This document shows positions 43,017-62,784 of a stretch of 64,000 bases of DNA, piece by piece (the first letter of the stretch is position 1; every line of letters begins with the position of its first letter). Source of the stretch: Pachyseris speciosa (Eukaryota; Cnidaria; Anthozoa; Scleractinia; Pachyseridae). Location: assembly GCA_016490735.1 (NCBI GenBank), contig JAEMWC010000560.1:353501-417500 (forward strand), given 5' to 3'. A program made the position numbers and the translations under genes. The notes below the pieces were generated by a model. It did no database searches, was not told the origin of the DNA, and saw only the letters and a list, made by a program, of their open reading frames with translations.

Positions 43017-46000
43017 ATGTCTAACGAAGTAGCGTTTAACAGTTTAGAGAAGGATGATGTCAAAATCACTTTCGAAGAGCCTTCGCGTATCCCAGCCAAA
43101 CCGACCGACGAGGAGGTAGCGCAACACAGAAAGACACGTTTGGTCCTCGTGGTCTTGTTTGGTATTATCGTTTTGACGATGGTTGTGGTAGCTGTGATCA
43201 TTATAATTGTTTCTCCGCGATGTGAACCTAAAAAAGTTCCAGAAGAATCAGGAAAAAGCAACGATGCGGCAGCAGCGGACGATTCGTGGTGGAAGCATGC
43301 GGTCATCTACCAAGTTTACCCTCGATCCTTCTTCGACAAAAACAACGACGGAGATGGCGATTTGAATGGTATTACAGAAAAGCTAAGTCACTTCGGCGAG
43401 CTGGGTGTAGATGCTCTCTGGCTAAACCCAATTTACGAGTCCCCAATGGCCGACAATGGCTACGACGTTAAAAATTACACGAAGATCAACGCGATGTTTG
43501 GTACAATGGAAGACTTCGACAACTTTCTCAACGAAAGTCACAGCAAGGGTCTGAAAGTGATCATGGATTTCGTTCCCAACCACACTTCAGAAGAACACCC
43601 CTGGTTCGTTGAAAGCAGAAAAGCAAGGGCAACCCAAAGCACGACTGGTACATCTGGGCCAATGGCAAGGGGACAACAAAACCGAGCCACCAAACAACTG
43701 GATCAGTGTGTTCGGAGGCAGCGCCTGGGAATACGACCGTACACGGGGGCAGTTCTACCTCCATCAGTTCAAGAAGCAGCAGCCCGACTTGAATCTGAGG
43801 AACAAGGACGTCAAGGACGAACTGAAGAAGGTTCTACAGTTCTGGATCAGCAAGGGAGTAGATGGGTTCAGAGTTGATGCTGTTCAGTTCTTCCTTGAAG
43901 ACAAGGAACTTGGAGATGAACCGAAAAACCCGAACTACAACGCTTCGGATCTCAAGTATGACATGCTTAAACACAACCTCACGAACGGTGAGACGTTTTC
44001 TTATCTATTATTTTTATTTGAACCCCGCTTCAAGCTGCGGCTATGATTCTTTTAGTGTTGTCCTTTTCACAATTTAATTTCAGTCTCATGTGTTCAGATG
44101 TGTGAATTTGCTTGCTGGATCGTGTCGAGTTGGTAGAGTTGAACCCAACCAATTATTCAATTACATTCACTTTGTATGTTTTCGCGCCAGATATTAGAAG
44201 TCTTGTCCGGTCGTGTGAAAATATAGTTTGCTATATGTATACACACGCTGTTGGCAAGAGAAGGTGATGGCTGTTAGGGTTGCAAACATTTTGCTCTCAA
44301 TTTTCTAATGAAGGTACAAGTTTTTACCACCTGGTGCTTTTCGAACCCATTTCTTTCAGTGAATTTCTGTGAGGAGCATTTTTCTATGAAACATATTGAT
44401 ATGTGCAGTCACGCAATTATCTGAGCTTCCCTCCCCCCTCCTTGTCAAATGCATAGTGATGTTTGTCCCTCTTCCCATAATAGAATAATAATAGAAATAT
44501 TTTGTTTGCAAATCAATACCTTTAGTTCCATATGTTGCAAAATGTTTGTTGTTGTTGTCGTATGCAGCTATATTATTTCTATGGCATTATCTTTATCAGC
44601 TAAGCTAAATAGTAGCTTCATTACTGATGACACTTTTCAATATTATTCTGAAAATGAAATGCCTTTATGAAAGAGTCCATGCCATGTGTTGCATCGAGAT
44701 GAAAAGTGAAAATTACTGTATATTCAGTTTTGTTATCAGTTTACCTTACAAATGGCCAGAAAATCGTATTCATTGTTTTTGGTTGTGGAAGTTGACTACA
44801 GCTCGAAAAAATCTTTTTTGAGTTATTTCCATGTTTAATGGCAAGTTCAAGACTTATTGTTTTGCTCTTCCTTAGAAATAACTAGGAAATTTATTCTTTG
44901 CTGTGGTTAGACAAATGTTATGTCTGACCAGAAATACAGTTAAAATAATTTATGCAGTTTTTGTCCAAAATACAGCAATTCCCTTTCAAGGTGGAAACAT
45001 TTGGTTGTTTCAACATTATCTCTTTCTGCCTCATAAGTAGTTTTCACCATAACATTACTTGATTTGTCAGTTTTTAGTGTTAAAATATGCTAGTCAAGTT
45101 GTTTCGCTGGATTTGTTTGCCTGGAGATCTCTTTTGACATAGTTTTATTCAATAGAAATAACCACAGACCGGTTAGCTCAGTGGTAGAGCACCGGACTAC
45201 CATGCGGGAGGGTCTTAAAAATAACTGAGGAGACAGTGCTGCCTTTGTAATGACATCTGCAAATGGTTAGACTTTCTAGTCTTCTCGGATAAGGACAATA
45301 AACCGTAGGCCCCGTCTCACAGTACTTTAACTTAATCTGATTCTGTGGGACATAAAAGAACCACTAGGGACGTAAAAATAACTGAGGAGACAGTGCTGCC
45401 TTTGTAATGACATCTGCAAATGGTTAGACTTTCTAGTCTTCTCAGATAAGGACAATAAACCGTAGGCCCCGTCTCACAGTACTTTAACTTAATCTGATTC
45501 TGTGGGACATAAAAGAACCACTAGGGACGTAACAAAACTCTGGCTGTGACCACCCCTAGTGTCTGTACTAGATATCTACATTACGGGGGCACTCATTAAT
45601 TCATTGATTGTAAACTGCACTAGCAGTCTGGTCAAGTACCCCGGCCAGTGATGTAAACTATCCCTGAAAAGCCCCGACGGGGAGAGGATAAGTATGTATG
45701 TATGTATGTATGTATGTATGTATGCAATAGTTTACATTTGTATGGTGCAGATCTCTATTCCTTGGATAATCACAGATGAGTACTGCAAATTGCAATTAAC
45801 TTGTCTATGCACTGTTTCTGAAGTGCTCCTTTTTTCTATTCAGATCTTGATGGGGACCATGAAATCCTGAAAGAATTCCAGGGAGTTGTCAACAATGGCA
45901 GTAAGCGTCTCCTCATTGCTGAAGTACAAGGTGAATACAATCGCACAACACTGTATTATGGTGAGGCAGACATCCCTAAGAACTTTGGCTTGATCACCAA

Positions 46001-47424
46001 AGTAAAGCGCCCGGGCATGACTCTTGCACAAGGCATCAAGAACACTGTTGTAGAATACCTTGCAGCTGTTCCAAAGAACAAGACTCCTAACTGGGTCATA
46101 GGTAATCATGATAATGATCGTGTTGGTAGCCGTGATGGTGTGGGTTCTGGTAACAGGGATGCCATGAATGTACTTCTGCTGACTCTGCCTGGAGTTGTTA
46201 CCACATACTATGGTGAAGAGATTGGAATGCTAAATGGAAATGTAACCAATCCAAAAGATTACAGAGACAACGAGAGAACTCCAATGCAGTGGTCTGCTGA
46301 GAAAAACGCAGGTGGGTGACATACTAATTTCTGATCATTTTGTGTTATGATATTGCGTGTTTTGTCCAGCAGTGGTAAACTGCAGCTGTTGCAGGTGGTT
46401 GGTTTTTAAGTTATTTGTTGAGATAAGTCAATTTTTTTGTCCAGCCACTTAAAGATTTCTGCATTTCTATGCCCTCTGAAGAAGTTTGGATTTGTCTTGC
46501 ACTCAATACTGCAGGCACCACTACGTTATTTTGTTGTCTTTAAGATGAAGAGTACTGTTTCAACAATTTTATTGCGGTATGCCTTGTCTGCTTGTTTTTA
46601 CCTCCAATTAAAGTGGCAATGCAAACACAGATGCCTTTTGAAAACACATTGTAGTCACTTAAGTAATCAATCCAAGTCCTTCAACTAGTGCCATCTGGAG
46701 CTAAATTCGTACAAATGGTTTATTTGAAAATTCAGTGAGAGGGGATCACATTCTCTACAAGCCTTGATTTTTTTCTGTTTGCAGGGTATGGCAAAGAAAT
46801 GTACCAAAACGATTATGCACACGCTGACTGACAGTGCTAATTGCTCATTAAAGCTACTTTTTTGCGCTGCATTTGTTTGCCTGCTCATAAGCTCACTGAA
46901 AGCCAGTTCCTGCTTATTAATGACAGGCCCTGGCCATTAGAGTGTGGAAATCATGTGGGTCAACACAGTACCGACTGCAACACTTATTTTTGTTTTTTTG
47001 TGTGTTTATTATTGCAGGCTTTACCACTGGCACACCTTGGCTCCCTGTAGCAGAAGACTACAAGACCTTAAATGTGGAGAGCGAGAACCGCCGCCAATCA
47101 TCTTTCCTTGTCAATTACAAGAAACTTGTTACACTTAGGAAGGAACCTGCCTTTGCTAGTAATAACTTAGAAGTCGAACACATCGATCAGCATGTGTTTT
47201 CTTACTCTCGAAGGCTGGGCGACGAAAAGTACCTTGTTGCGATCAACTTTGGTGATCAGTTGTGGGATGGAGATATCAGTGGTCTGTCAGGTAGAGGTAT
47301 GATGGTCTATGACAGCGAAGCTGATGTACTTAGTGCGGATATGATTGATGTGAACAAGATTGTTCTTAAACCTGGTCAAGCTGTTATTGTGAATGGAACC
47401 AGTCAAGAGTGGCACAGCTCTTAA
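43017..47424 (+). CDS. SLC3A1: SLC3A1/rBAT-like type II membrane GH13 protein (3 exons, two one-base frame breaks)
   Basis: Exons 43017-43987, 45844-46311, 47018-47424, with GT/AG borders and consistent phase. Allowing for two missing bases, the protein is about 615 residues (human rBAT 685). A cytosolic tail of about 45 residues precedes one helix ([20 protein letters not shown]) and an extracellular alpha-amylase-fold domain starting [15 protein letters not shown]. The GH13 signatures are [19 protein letters not shown] (nucleophile Asp), LIAEVQGEY (acid Glu) and VIGNHDNDR, so the catalytic triad is kept, unlike SLC3A2. It may be a heavy chain for SLC7 amino-acid transporters or a membrane alpha-glucosidase; sequence alone does not decide. 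Frame slips at 43617-43622 (AAAA) and 43648-43652 (GGGG) each look like one base lost from a homopolymer, with strong similarity resuming afterwards. This suggests sequence error, although a young pseudogene is possible. Confidence 0.88.
45168..45724 (+). mobile_element. SINE family 1 with internal tandem duplication and (TATG)n tail
   Basis: A shortened head (GACCGGTTAGCTCAGTGG, lacking the B box) is fused to the body. A unit of about 160 bp beginning TTAAAAATAACTGAGGAG is present twice in tandem (about 45215-45374 and 45375-45534) with only one or two differences. The CTCTGGCTGTGACCACCCCT tail, a CCCCGACGGGGAGAGG block and GTATG repeats to 45724 follow. It lies in intron 1 of the GH13 gene. 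Confidence 0.8.
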
Positions 47425-48105
47425 AAAGTAACAAACATTCTTATCTCAGTTTTAACGTCGAAAGTGTCTTGCAAGTTAGGTCAATGTAGTTTGATGGTAA
47501 ATTTAATTATGAAAATACTTTTAAGTTATAAAATGTACAAATGCTTGACCAAACAGTGATATAATATTATTATTGCCTTGATGCCCACTTGCTGTTGTGT
47601 TGTATTGTAAGGGGTCATGTCAGAGCTGTTGTTAAAGGCCATAACCTGTAACACCTATCGCTGCTGAGTACCCTTGATTAGACCCTGCTGTTAGGGGCAA
47701 TCTTGACTGTTGTTCATTGTACTCGGTAAGGAACAAGTTTGTTACGATTGTGCAGCTCAGTATAACACTTGGCTGATAACTCAATGATAGCCCTGTTCAT
47801 CATAGGTTTTTATGCTGTTTCGTTTAAACTGGATTGATTCACCATTTTTTCAGGACTACCAAACAAGAAAGATCAAAGTGAAATTAGTTTTTATCATGTT
47901 TTTCTTTTTCAAGACACCATACATTTCCTTCCTACTGTCCTTAGCCAAACACACAAAAGTTTAATGTGTTATTACAGTAACTTTTAATCAATCTGGACTA
48001 TAAATTCTGGGTTTCAGTAATATTGATGTAAGTGTAAATTAAATTTTTTCTTTGTAAAGCATTGTCAAAAAGTAGCTGACACAGTTAACGCTGCAATGAC
48101 ATTAC
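47425..48105. other. 3' flank of the GH13 gene
   Basis: AT-rich sequence after the TAA at 47422-47424, presumably 3' UTR. No coding sequence or repeat boundary is evident up to the MITE at 48106. Confidence 0.5.
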
Positions 48106-48476
48106 TTAAAGGAGCACAGTCACGATATTTTGGGTCATTATTAGAGAGAGATAAAAATTCACTCAACTAATGCGAAACAGTGAAATAAATTTTCAGGGAA
48201 GATAAGCACCAAAGAGACAAGATTAAATGCAAATACATATGGCAAGGATGGTGAAGGAAGGAGAAGATTACCTTTTTGAAAAATTTAGGCTAAATTTTTC
48301 AAAGACGTAATATCTGTTTCAATCTTCACCATCCTCGCCATATTTGCATTTGTTCTTGTCTCTTTGGTGCTTGCCTGCCTAATTGAAAATTTGTTTTTTC
48401 ACTGTTTTGCATTATTTAAATGCATTTTATTTTACCTCTAATAATGACCCAAAATGTTGTGACCGTGTTCCTTTAA
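48106..48476. mobile_element. Palindromic MITE with TTAA target duplication
   Basis: TTAA at 48106-48109 and 48473-48476 encloses AGGAGCACAGTCACGATATT and its complement at the right end (GACCGTGTTCCT). Both arms extend about 150 bp to a central CCTTTTTGAAAAATTTAGGC hairpin. TTAA duplications are typical of piggyBac and Kolobok-derived elements. A half copy lies at 31103. Confidence 0.85.
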
Positions 48477-50010
48477 TGCCAATGATACACTTAACTTTCT
48501 AATGAACAGCACTTGAACGTCTGTAATTAATTTTCTCAGAGAACTTCTGTTAGTTTTTTTGCAGAGCCTTAAAATAAATAATTATTATTCTAAAAAGTGT
48601 CACAAGTTCAACTTAACATTCTCCATGATGTTAGTGATGATTTCCAGGGTTTGTATTACAGGCTGTGACTACTGTCTGATCACAGCACCTGCTGTTAAGA
48701 GAAAATAAAGGGCAACCAAAAATAAACTAGTTTTTTTTTCTACAGTTAATTAAACCCCTGATTGCATAATTCTTTCATGCAACTATCATAAAGTTGACTA
48801 TGCAGTATGTAATTTACAGATATAGCTACAAGTAGGACCATGCTGCCACTCTTCAGTCAATGAATGCATCATGTTATTGTTTACCGCAATTTACATGTAG
48901 ATTTATTGTAGTCAAGTGTTCCATTCAGATGCACAGTTAAGCTGATCATGCAATATCTAAGACATTTCAAGAACACTGTGACATCCCACCTGTACTGGTG
49001 CCAGCTACATGTACATGTACTGTATAATCTAGTTGCCACCCACTACATAAAAGTACTGTCAACTCTGAATAATTACCGGTAATCAACATGCAAATTCTCC
49101 TTACTGGATTCTGTACGATTCTTATGATACCAGCTGGGAAAATTTGTTTGAAAATCAAGATATTTGTGGTGATCATTTTCAACTTTCTTGTGACCTTCAT
49201 GGTTGATAGAGGTTATGCTGTTGGGAGAAAATAGGAGATGATGACCAGTAGGACACAAAGGGTTAAGGAGTGTTTCCCCTTACTACCTATTACTCCTGTT
49301 GTTTAATTCACCTGGTGCAAAACATCATGGTTAGGCTGTCAACAAGGGTTTCATTGAGGTTTAGAACAAGCAGGCAATTTTCACAGGCATGTAAATATGT
49401 TTAGGTTTTAACTTATTTGTCACAAAAAATTACCTTGATGTGCTAATGGTGGGCAGGCAAAACTATGTCAACAGCCAGTGATGTCAATGATTCATAGTTC
49501 TTTAGGTATTTGTTTTATTAATCTGTATTCTTGGTTGTCATATGGTGGTTTATTTGTAGTGTTTCATCTAAATCATTAATTTTAAGATGTGTTATCCCCA
49601 AGTTCCAATGCCTCTTTCTTTGCTTGTTGTTTCGTGTTTCGCTTTTCGCTCGCCCCCTAATATCTGGGATCCTGGAAAAGGCTACAATGCTAAGATAAAT
49701 AATTTATACAGCACAAAAGCCCTGGGTCTTCATGCCATTTTGCACCAAGAGAGCAAGTAACATGAATCAATGAGGACACACCTCTTTTGCTTCATGCTAT
49801 TTGCAATCAGCGCTCATTTTAATCTGGAAGTCTGATTGTACACAAGCAATACTTTTAAACATACATGTACTTCATTCTAGTTAGTTTTGTCAATATAGAC
49901 AATGTCCTTGTAGAGTTGTGAGTAAATGCTGTGAAATGAACTGGTTATTCGTGTCTTCATTGTTTTATAGTCTCCTGTGCAGTCGTTTTCATGGGAGTCA
50001 TAATTATTCG
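48477..50010. other. No gene seen
   Basis: AT-rich sequence with no supportable exon. Several AATAAA words occur (for example near 48575 and 48703) and could serve the upstream GH13 transcript, but nothing singles one out. Confidence 0.45.
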
Positions 50011-50372
50011 AAAGGCTGTTGGTGCATTGTTCCCTTCAGAAAACAAAAGGATTGGCTTCCATTCTTGGAACAGTTTGAGGAGGAGTTCTATTTCACATCT
50101 GGTTATTTGTAAAGTTTAAATACAAAACAAAACGAAAGGCTGTTGGTGCGTCGTTCTCTTTCCAAAAACAAAAGGATTGACTTCCATTCTTGGAACAGTT
50201 TGAAATGGAGTTCTATTTCACATCTGGCCCCAGTTGTTCAAAGAGCGGATAACTCTATCCAGCGGAGAAATTGTATTGCAACTGAAGCGTTTTATCCGCT
50301 GGATAGAGTTATCTACTCTTTGAACAACTGGGGCCTGGTTATTTGTAAAGTTTAAAATTTTAATACAAAACA
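50011..50372. repeat. Tandem 124-bp duplication, second copy hit by a 107-bp palindromic MITE
   Basis: Copy 1 is 50011-50134 and copy 2 starts at 50135; both begin AAAGGCTGTTGGTGC. In copy 2 the word CATCTGGTTATTTG of copy 1 is split by about 107 bp (50228-50334) with ends CCCCAGTTGTTCAAAGAG and its complement and an inner GGATAACTCTATCC inverted word. The adjacent unbroken copy serves as an empty site, giving a 3-4 bp target duplication ((C)TGG). Confidence 0.85.
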
Positions 50373-50599
50373 AAACAAACGGCAGATCTTTTTGAATTTT
50401 TTTTTTATTCTTGAAGCCCGCAGAGGAAGGAGCATTCCCCTTGAAGTCAAAATTGGTATCAATCTCTTACTTGACAATTTACATAATACAGAAGTGCCCT
50501 GTGAAACAACTTGTATTTTGCTGTCCTCAAAATTTTAGCCTGGGCTCAAATTTTGCCCCGCCTCTGGGCCGAAATTTTGTTGCAATTACATTGCTAATC

Positions 50600-50785
50600 T
50601 CAGCCTGGGTTGAAATAGGCTATTTTTGAATCGTAGAAGAACAAAAGAACCAAGTCGAGTTTCAGGGGAATAATTTGCATTTTCCTTTGTTTTTGACAAA
50701 AGAAAATGCAAATTATTCCCCTCAACCTCGACTTGGTTCTTTTGTTCTTCTACAACTCGAAAATAGCCTATTTCATCCTGGGTGT
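50600..50785. repeat. ~180-bp long-armed palindrome
   Basis: Arms of about 75 bp begin GTTGAAATAGGCTATTTTTG and run through AAGAACCAAGTCGAG and AATAATTTGCATTTTC. The complement starts at 50702. A short TTTGTTTTTGACA loop lies between. Probably a MITE. Confidence 0.8.
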
Positions 50786-51679
50786 TATGTCACCCCACCC
50801 CACCCCACTCCACTCTATGAGGCCCAGTTGCAGTTCCTTCTCAGCTCTTCCAATAATGGCGTCAAAAATACCATAACTGTGCATGCCCAAACTCACTCCA
50901 GCCCGGGCTGAAATTCAGCTTTTTAATGAGCTATGTCACAAGTTTTAAATGTTACGTTGAGCTGAAAAAGATGTTGGAAGCAAAGAGAATCCAAAAATAA
51001 TGGTTCAGTTTTGTTTAAAATGATTTTACAAATTTAGCAAAACAATAAATAAGCCTCTTTGGCTTGGGATGGCAAGGATTGAAATGGATTTCAACTTGAA
51101 AAAATTGGGTCAACTTTTTCAAGTTCTCTTCTGCTGTGGAAAAATAACCAAATCTAGATTATGGTTTGCTTTCCCTTTAAGAAAAATTAATAGCTTTGTA
51201 TCTTTCTTTTGGTGTTATAGGGATATGTTGGGTATGATAATTGGTACTTGACGGTATTTGGTTTTAAGATAACTCCCAAAACATAATCCCCGTGACATAG
51301 CCCCTTTCAACCCGGGCTGAAATTCTCTTCATGTATTAACCCTCTTACTCCCAAGATCCGAAAGCTAATTCTCCTGACCAATTATCATACATTTCTTTGT
51401 TTACTATTCCTGAGAATTTTGTGTTATATCAAGACCTTATTCACTAATTGATTATTTTCTTAATTCTCATAACCTCTGCTTGACACCATACTAAAATTGT
51501 AAAGAGAATTTAAATGCTGGTCACCCCCCGGGAGTGAAAGGGTTAAATTGCAAACGTCTTGGATGCAGAGCTGAAACCTCAGCCCAGGCTGAAATTCGCC
51601 ATGTAATCAGGCCCTTAATAGTTAACGTCTTTAGCTCCAAAAAGTCTCAAAGAGTGGATAATCTACACCTCCGTAGACA
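50786..51679. other. No gene seen
   Basis: Unassigned AT-rich sequence. Several CAGCCTGGGCTGAAATTC-like words recur between 50530 and 51600, suggesting a diffuse repeat. No exon is supportable. Confidence 0.4.
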
Positions 51680-52645
51680 ATAAATTGAAGGGCTCAGTGG
51701 AAGAAGGGCATAAGTGACGATTTTGGTCATTTTGCTGACGTCCTCCAAATGAGCTGAAGTTTTGCATGTGGCCTTTGATACATTAGAAAAACATTGCCCT
51801 ATATTCTTTTCGCTTTTTTTACGCTCAGTTTTCGAGAAAACGCGGACCAAAATACACAGTCTTCCACCAAGCCCTTCTTATGAAAACTAAGCGCCAAATG
51901 GTCGTAATTGGCTTAAGACAACACGGAACGTCTCTGCTCAATAAGCCATAATGTGCTATATGACTTTTTTGACTCATAAACAGCACACAAGGTGCCCAGC
52001 TGACTTGGAAATATGCCGGGTCTACTTGTTTTCTTGAATGCGGCACTTACTACAGGTGTTACTACCCGTGTTTTGCTTAATCGTAGCGCTCAACAAGCTT
52101 GCTTGGCTCAGAAACAGTCCACAACATTCTTGGTTGACTTAAAACAGCACACAGAAGCCTTGGTTAACCTTACGTCAGTGCGCAAAGAGTTTGTCTGACT
52201 TGAAAACAGCATTCAAGGGGTTATCGCTAACGTTAATTAAGTTAACGGCGTTATTTGCATGTTCTGAAATTGAATCGTTAATGTCCTGTCATGCGTCACA
52301 CAACTTGAAATACATTTTGCTGTTTATCTCGCGTGAAAATACTTCTTGCTGACGTTTAGCTCGCATGAAAATGCTCTTTGGTGATGTTTACAAGCCTCCA
52401 CGGAAGCGAAATAATCGAGGTCATCGCGGCAAAGTGATTTATGTGTTGATATTCGCCAGCATGTTTTAACCGGTTTACAAAACACCACACGATAACGAAT
52501 GCATTTTCGCTTTTGGTATAGAGTGCTAAAGTGTGACGTCACAAATATTATAATTTTTGAAATTACGGGATTTGTTGAGATTTTTAGAAAGAGCAAGACG
52601 AAAGGTGCTAACTTGCTAAAAAGCAATTAAAGGCAAATTGGCTCG

Positions 52646-52786
52646 GAGATATAAGCACCGTTATGCTCTGCTGAGTCCATACAAATCCTTCTAAATTTGA
52701 CTCGGTTCATAACGTTAGGAACTGAGTACAATTTAGAAGGATTTGTATGGAGTCAGCAGAGCATAACGGTGCTAATATCTCGCTCT
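52646..52786. repeat. Inner palindrome of the 2.2-kb element
   Basis: Arms of about 50 bp (ATAAGCACCGTTATGCTCTG then CATACAAATCCTTCTAAATT) flank a loop of about 35 bp. It is independent of the outer inverted repeats and may be a second, nested MITE. Confidence 0.75.
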
Positions 52787-53144
52787 CAAACAACAGAAAA
52801 TGCTGATTTTTGGCGAGTAGATCTTTTCGATCGTGTTCATTCTGAATATCCGAACAAATCCCATAATTTCGCAAATTGAGTTTTTATGACATCATCACTT
52901 TAGTACTCTATTTGCCACACGCGTCAACTTTTCCTTGCATTAAATTCAGGATACTCGTCGTAAACGGACGGACTTTTCATCTTGCCGGTTTCCCTGTCTT
53001 CAATGATTTCTCCGTAATGTTTCCGAAGTGAAAATAATCTATAGTACGCGTAGTCTGAGCGGATTTAATCCCGTTATGTCACCCGCGGGAACTTTTCACT
53101 GTGACAGCGCCCTCTGTGGCCGCAATGAATTGTGGGAGAAAACC

Positions 53145-53423
53145 ATGGCCTCCAAGCGCGGACAACTCTCATCAAACATCGGAGATTTTCAGCCTAAAGT
53201 CACCCCAAAAACACCTCTCGTTTTCCGAACTTTTAGCACGGTAACCTTTGACAGACGGTCCGAGACTAGCAACGGAGGGCCGCTTTTAAGACGAGAGTTG
53301 CTTTCAGACTTTTTATCGCCTGGCCCCTTAATCTGTACTCCAAAACAGAGGGATTTCATGATTTGGAAAGCACAGAGAAAACTTCTTTGGATTCTTTCAG
53401 AGAAGCTAGTGGCTTGCGGGTAA
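53145..53423 (+). CDS. Small unrecognised ORF within the 2.2-kb TIR element
   Basis: The ATG has a strong context (AAAACCATGG) after GC-rich, promoter-like sequence. The 92-residue peptide begins MASKRGQLSSNIGDFQPKV and has TPKTPLVFRTFSTVTFDRRS, then LICTPKQRDFMIWKAQ. It is basic, with no membrane segment. The stop is directly preceded by a GGGTAATT donor-like site, so this may be a first exon. I do not recognise the family. It could be a captured host exon or an element gene. Confidence 0.35.
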   Translation: MASKRGQLSSNIGDFQPKVTPKTPLVFRTFSTVTFDRRSETSNGGPLLRRELLSDFLSPGPLICTPKQRDFMIWKAQRKLLWILSEKLVACG

Positions 53424-54040
53424 TTCAAGACTTCATGATGTCTTTTTTACCACCAGGCGAGCAGGCAAACACTCGGGCGTAATGCGATTAAATGGAACTC
53501 AGTACCGATCGAGCTGACCTCAACAGCGTAAGTTTCGTATCAGTGAATCGATGTTTTAACCGCTAAACTTATAGTCTACGTCACACTATCAAACAATAAG
53601 TCCCTGCCAATCATTTCATGTCCAGTTTCAGTAATCCAAGCAGGAAAAACTGTGCTAAGTGAAGCGTAGAATGCGTATTTTGGTCCGCGTTTTCTCGAAA
53701 ACTGAGCTTAAAAAAAGCGAAAAGAATATAGGGCAATGTTTTTCTAATGTATCAAAGGCCACATGCAAAACTTCAGCTCATTTGGAGGACGTCAGCAAAA
53801 TGACCAAAATCGTCACTTATGCCCTTCTTCCACTGAGCCCTTCAATTATTCTCATAAAAATATATCAGAAGTTGACCTTCCTGGTTTGGACTAAACAGAA
53901 GGTCATTTTGAACTGAAAGTGGAGCCTGGTTTATTGTTGCTGGCAATTAATAAAAACTAACAATATAAAAATTCAATTTACAAGTACAGCTGTATTCAGA
54001 ATTTCAATTCAAATGTTTGCTATTTACACAAATTCGTAGC

Positions 54041-54042
54041 TA

Positions 54043-54075
<33 letters not shown>

Positions 54076-54086
54076 ATTATTATTTA
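54041..54086. repeat. (ATT)n microsatellite
   Basis: About 45 bp of ATT units. The TTTATT at its end is AATAAA on the minus strand and could serve as a poly(A) signal for the kinase gene. Confidence 0.8.
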
Positions 54087-54607
54087 TTGGTTGATCGCTG
54101 TAACGCAATGCCAGCAGTTGGATGATTCAAAAGAAATTGAAGAATGATATCCAGTGGTATCATCCAACAGAACAGTTTTCACTCCAGAGATGGAAGCAAC
54201 TTTTGCTTGCTTCGGTTTTGCTTTACTTCATGGTGTGATTGGTCTTCATGGTGTGATTGGTTGGAAAAAACTCGCTCCACTTTCTTTACCAGTGTAAAAA
54301 CATATCAATTCTGACTTCCATGCATGCAGTTTCCTATGCTTAGCCCCAGTTACATGTAATTGGTTCGAATTCTTGCTGGCTCCGTCATTGCATTATTTGC
54401 AGCTTTTGTGATTGGCTTTTGGTTTTACGACACTCAATTAAAAAATGTTCTAACCCTATGCAATAAACAGATGATTGTTTTCTTTCAACTGGAGTACACA
54501 AAAACCCTACTGAAGTACGACCACTGGAATGAAGCCACTGAGCAGTGGTTTCTGGTGTATTTTGACGTATCTCGTAAGAGAAGACTTCCGAGATTTGGAC
54601 TTGACTG

Positions 54608-62598
<7,991 letters not shown>

Positions 62599-62674
62599 CT
62601 TCACATAAAATAAAATGAAATGAAAACAAAATCAACATACCAACTGTACACAATTTTGAACTCTTATTAATATT

Positions 62675-62784
62675 AATAATAATAATAATAATAATAATTT
62701 ATTGAATTGCATAGGTGATTATTTGGCATCAAACGTTTTTCTAAATTCACTCATTATTATAATTATAATAATAATAATAAGTGA
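62675..62784. repeat. (AAT)n and (ATT)/(AAT) microsatellites flanking the retroelement
   Basis: AAT units at 62670-62702 and again at about 62755-62782, directly before the retroelement ORF. Confidence 0.8.

Larger units (their letters stand above)
51680..53857. mobile_element. 2.2-kb element with ~180-bp terminal inverted repeats
   Basis: The left arm (51680-51856) starts AATTGAAGGGCTCAGTGGAA and continues through GACGATTTTGGTCATTTTGC and TTTTCGAGAAAACGCGGACC. The right arm (53678-53857) is its complement at about 97 percent by eye. No target duplication is certain. Inside are a second palindrome (about 52646-52786) and a 92-codon open frame at 53145. The superfamily is not assigned. Confidence 0.75.

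Noticed and set aside
43621..43877. Continuation of the 43017 frame past WFVESRK
   Set aside because: Composition becomes random after the A-run, whereas similarity to the GH13 family resumes in other frames. The extension is out of frame, not a novel C-terminus.
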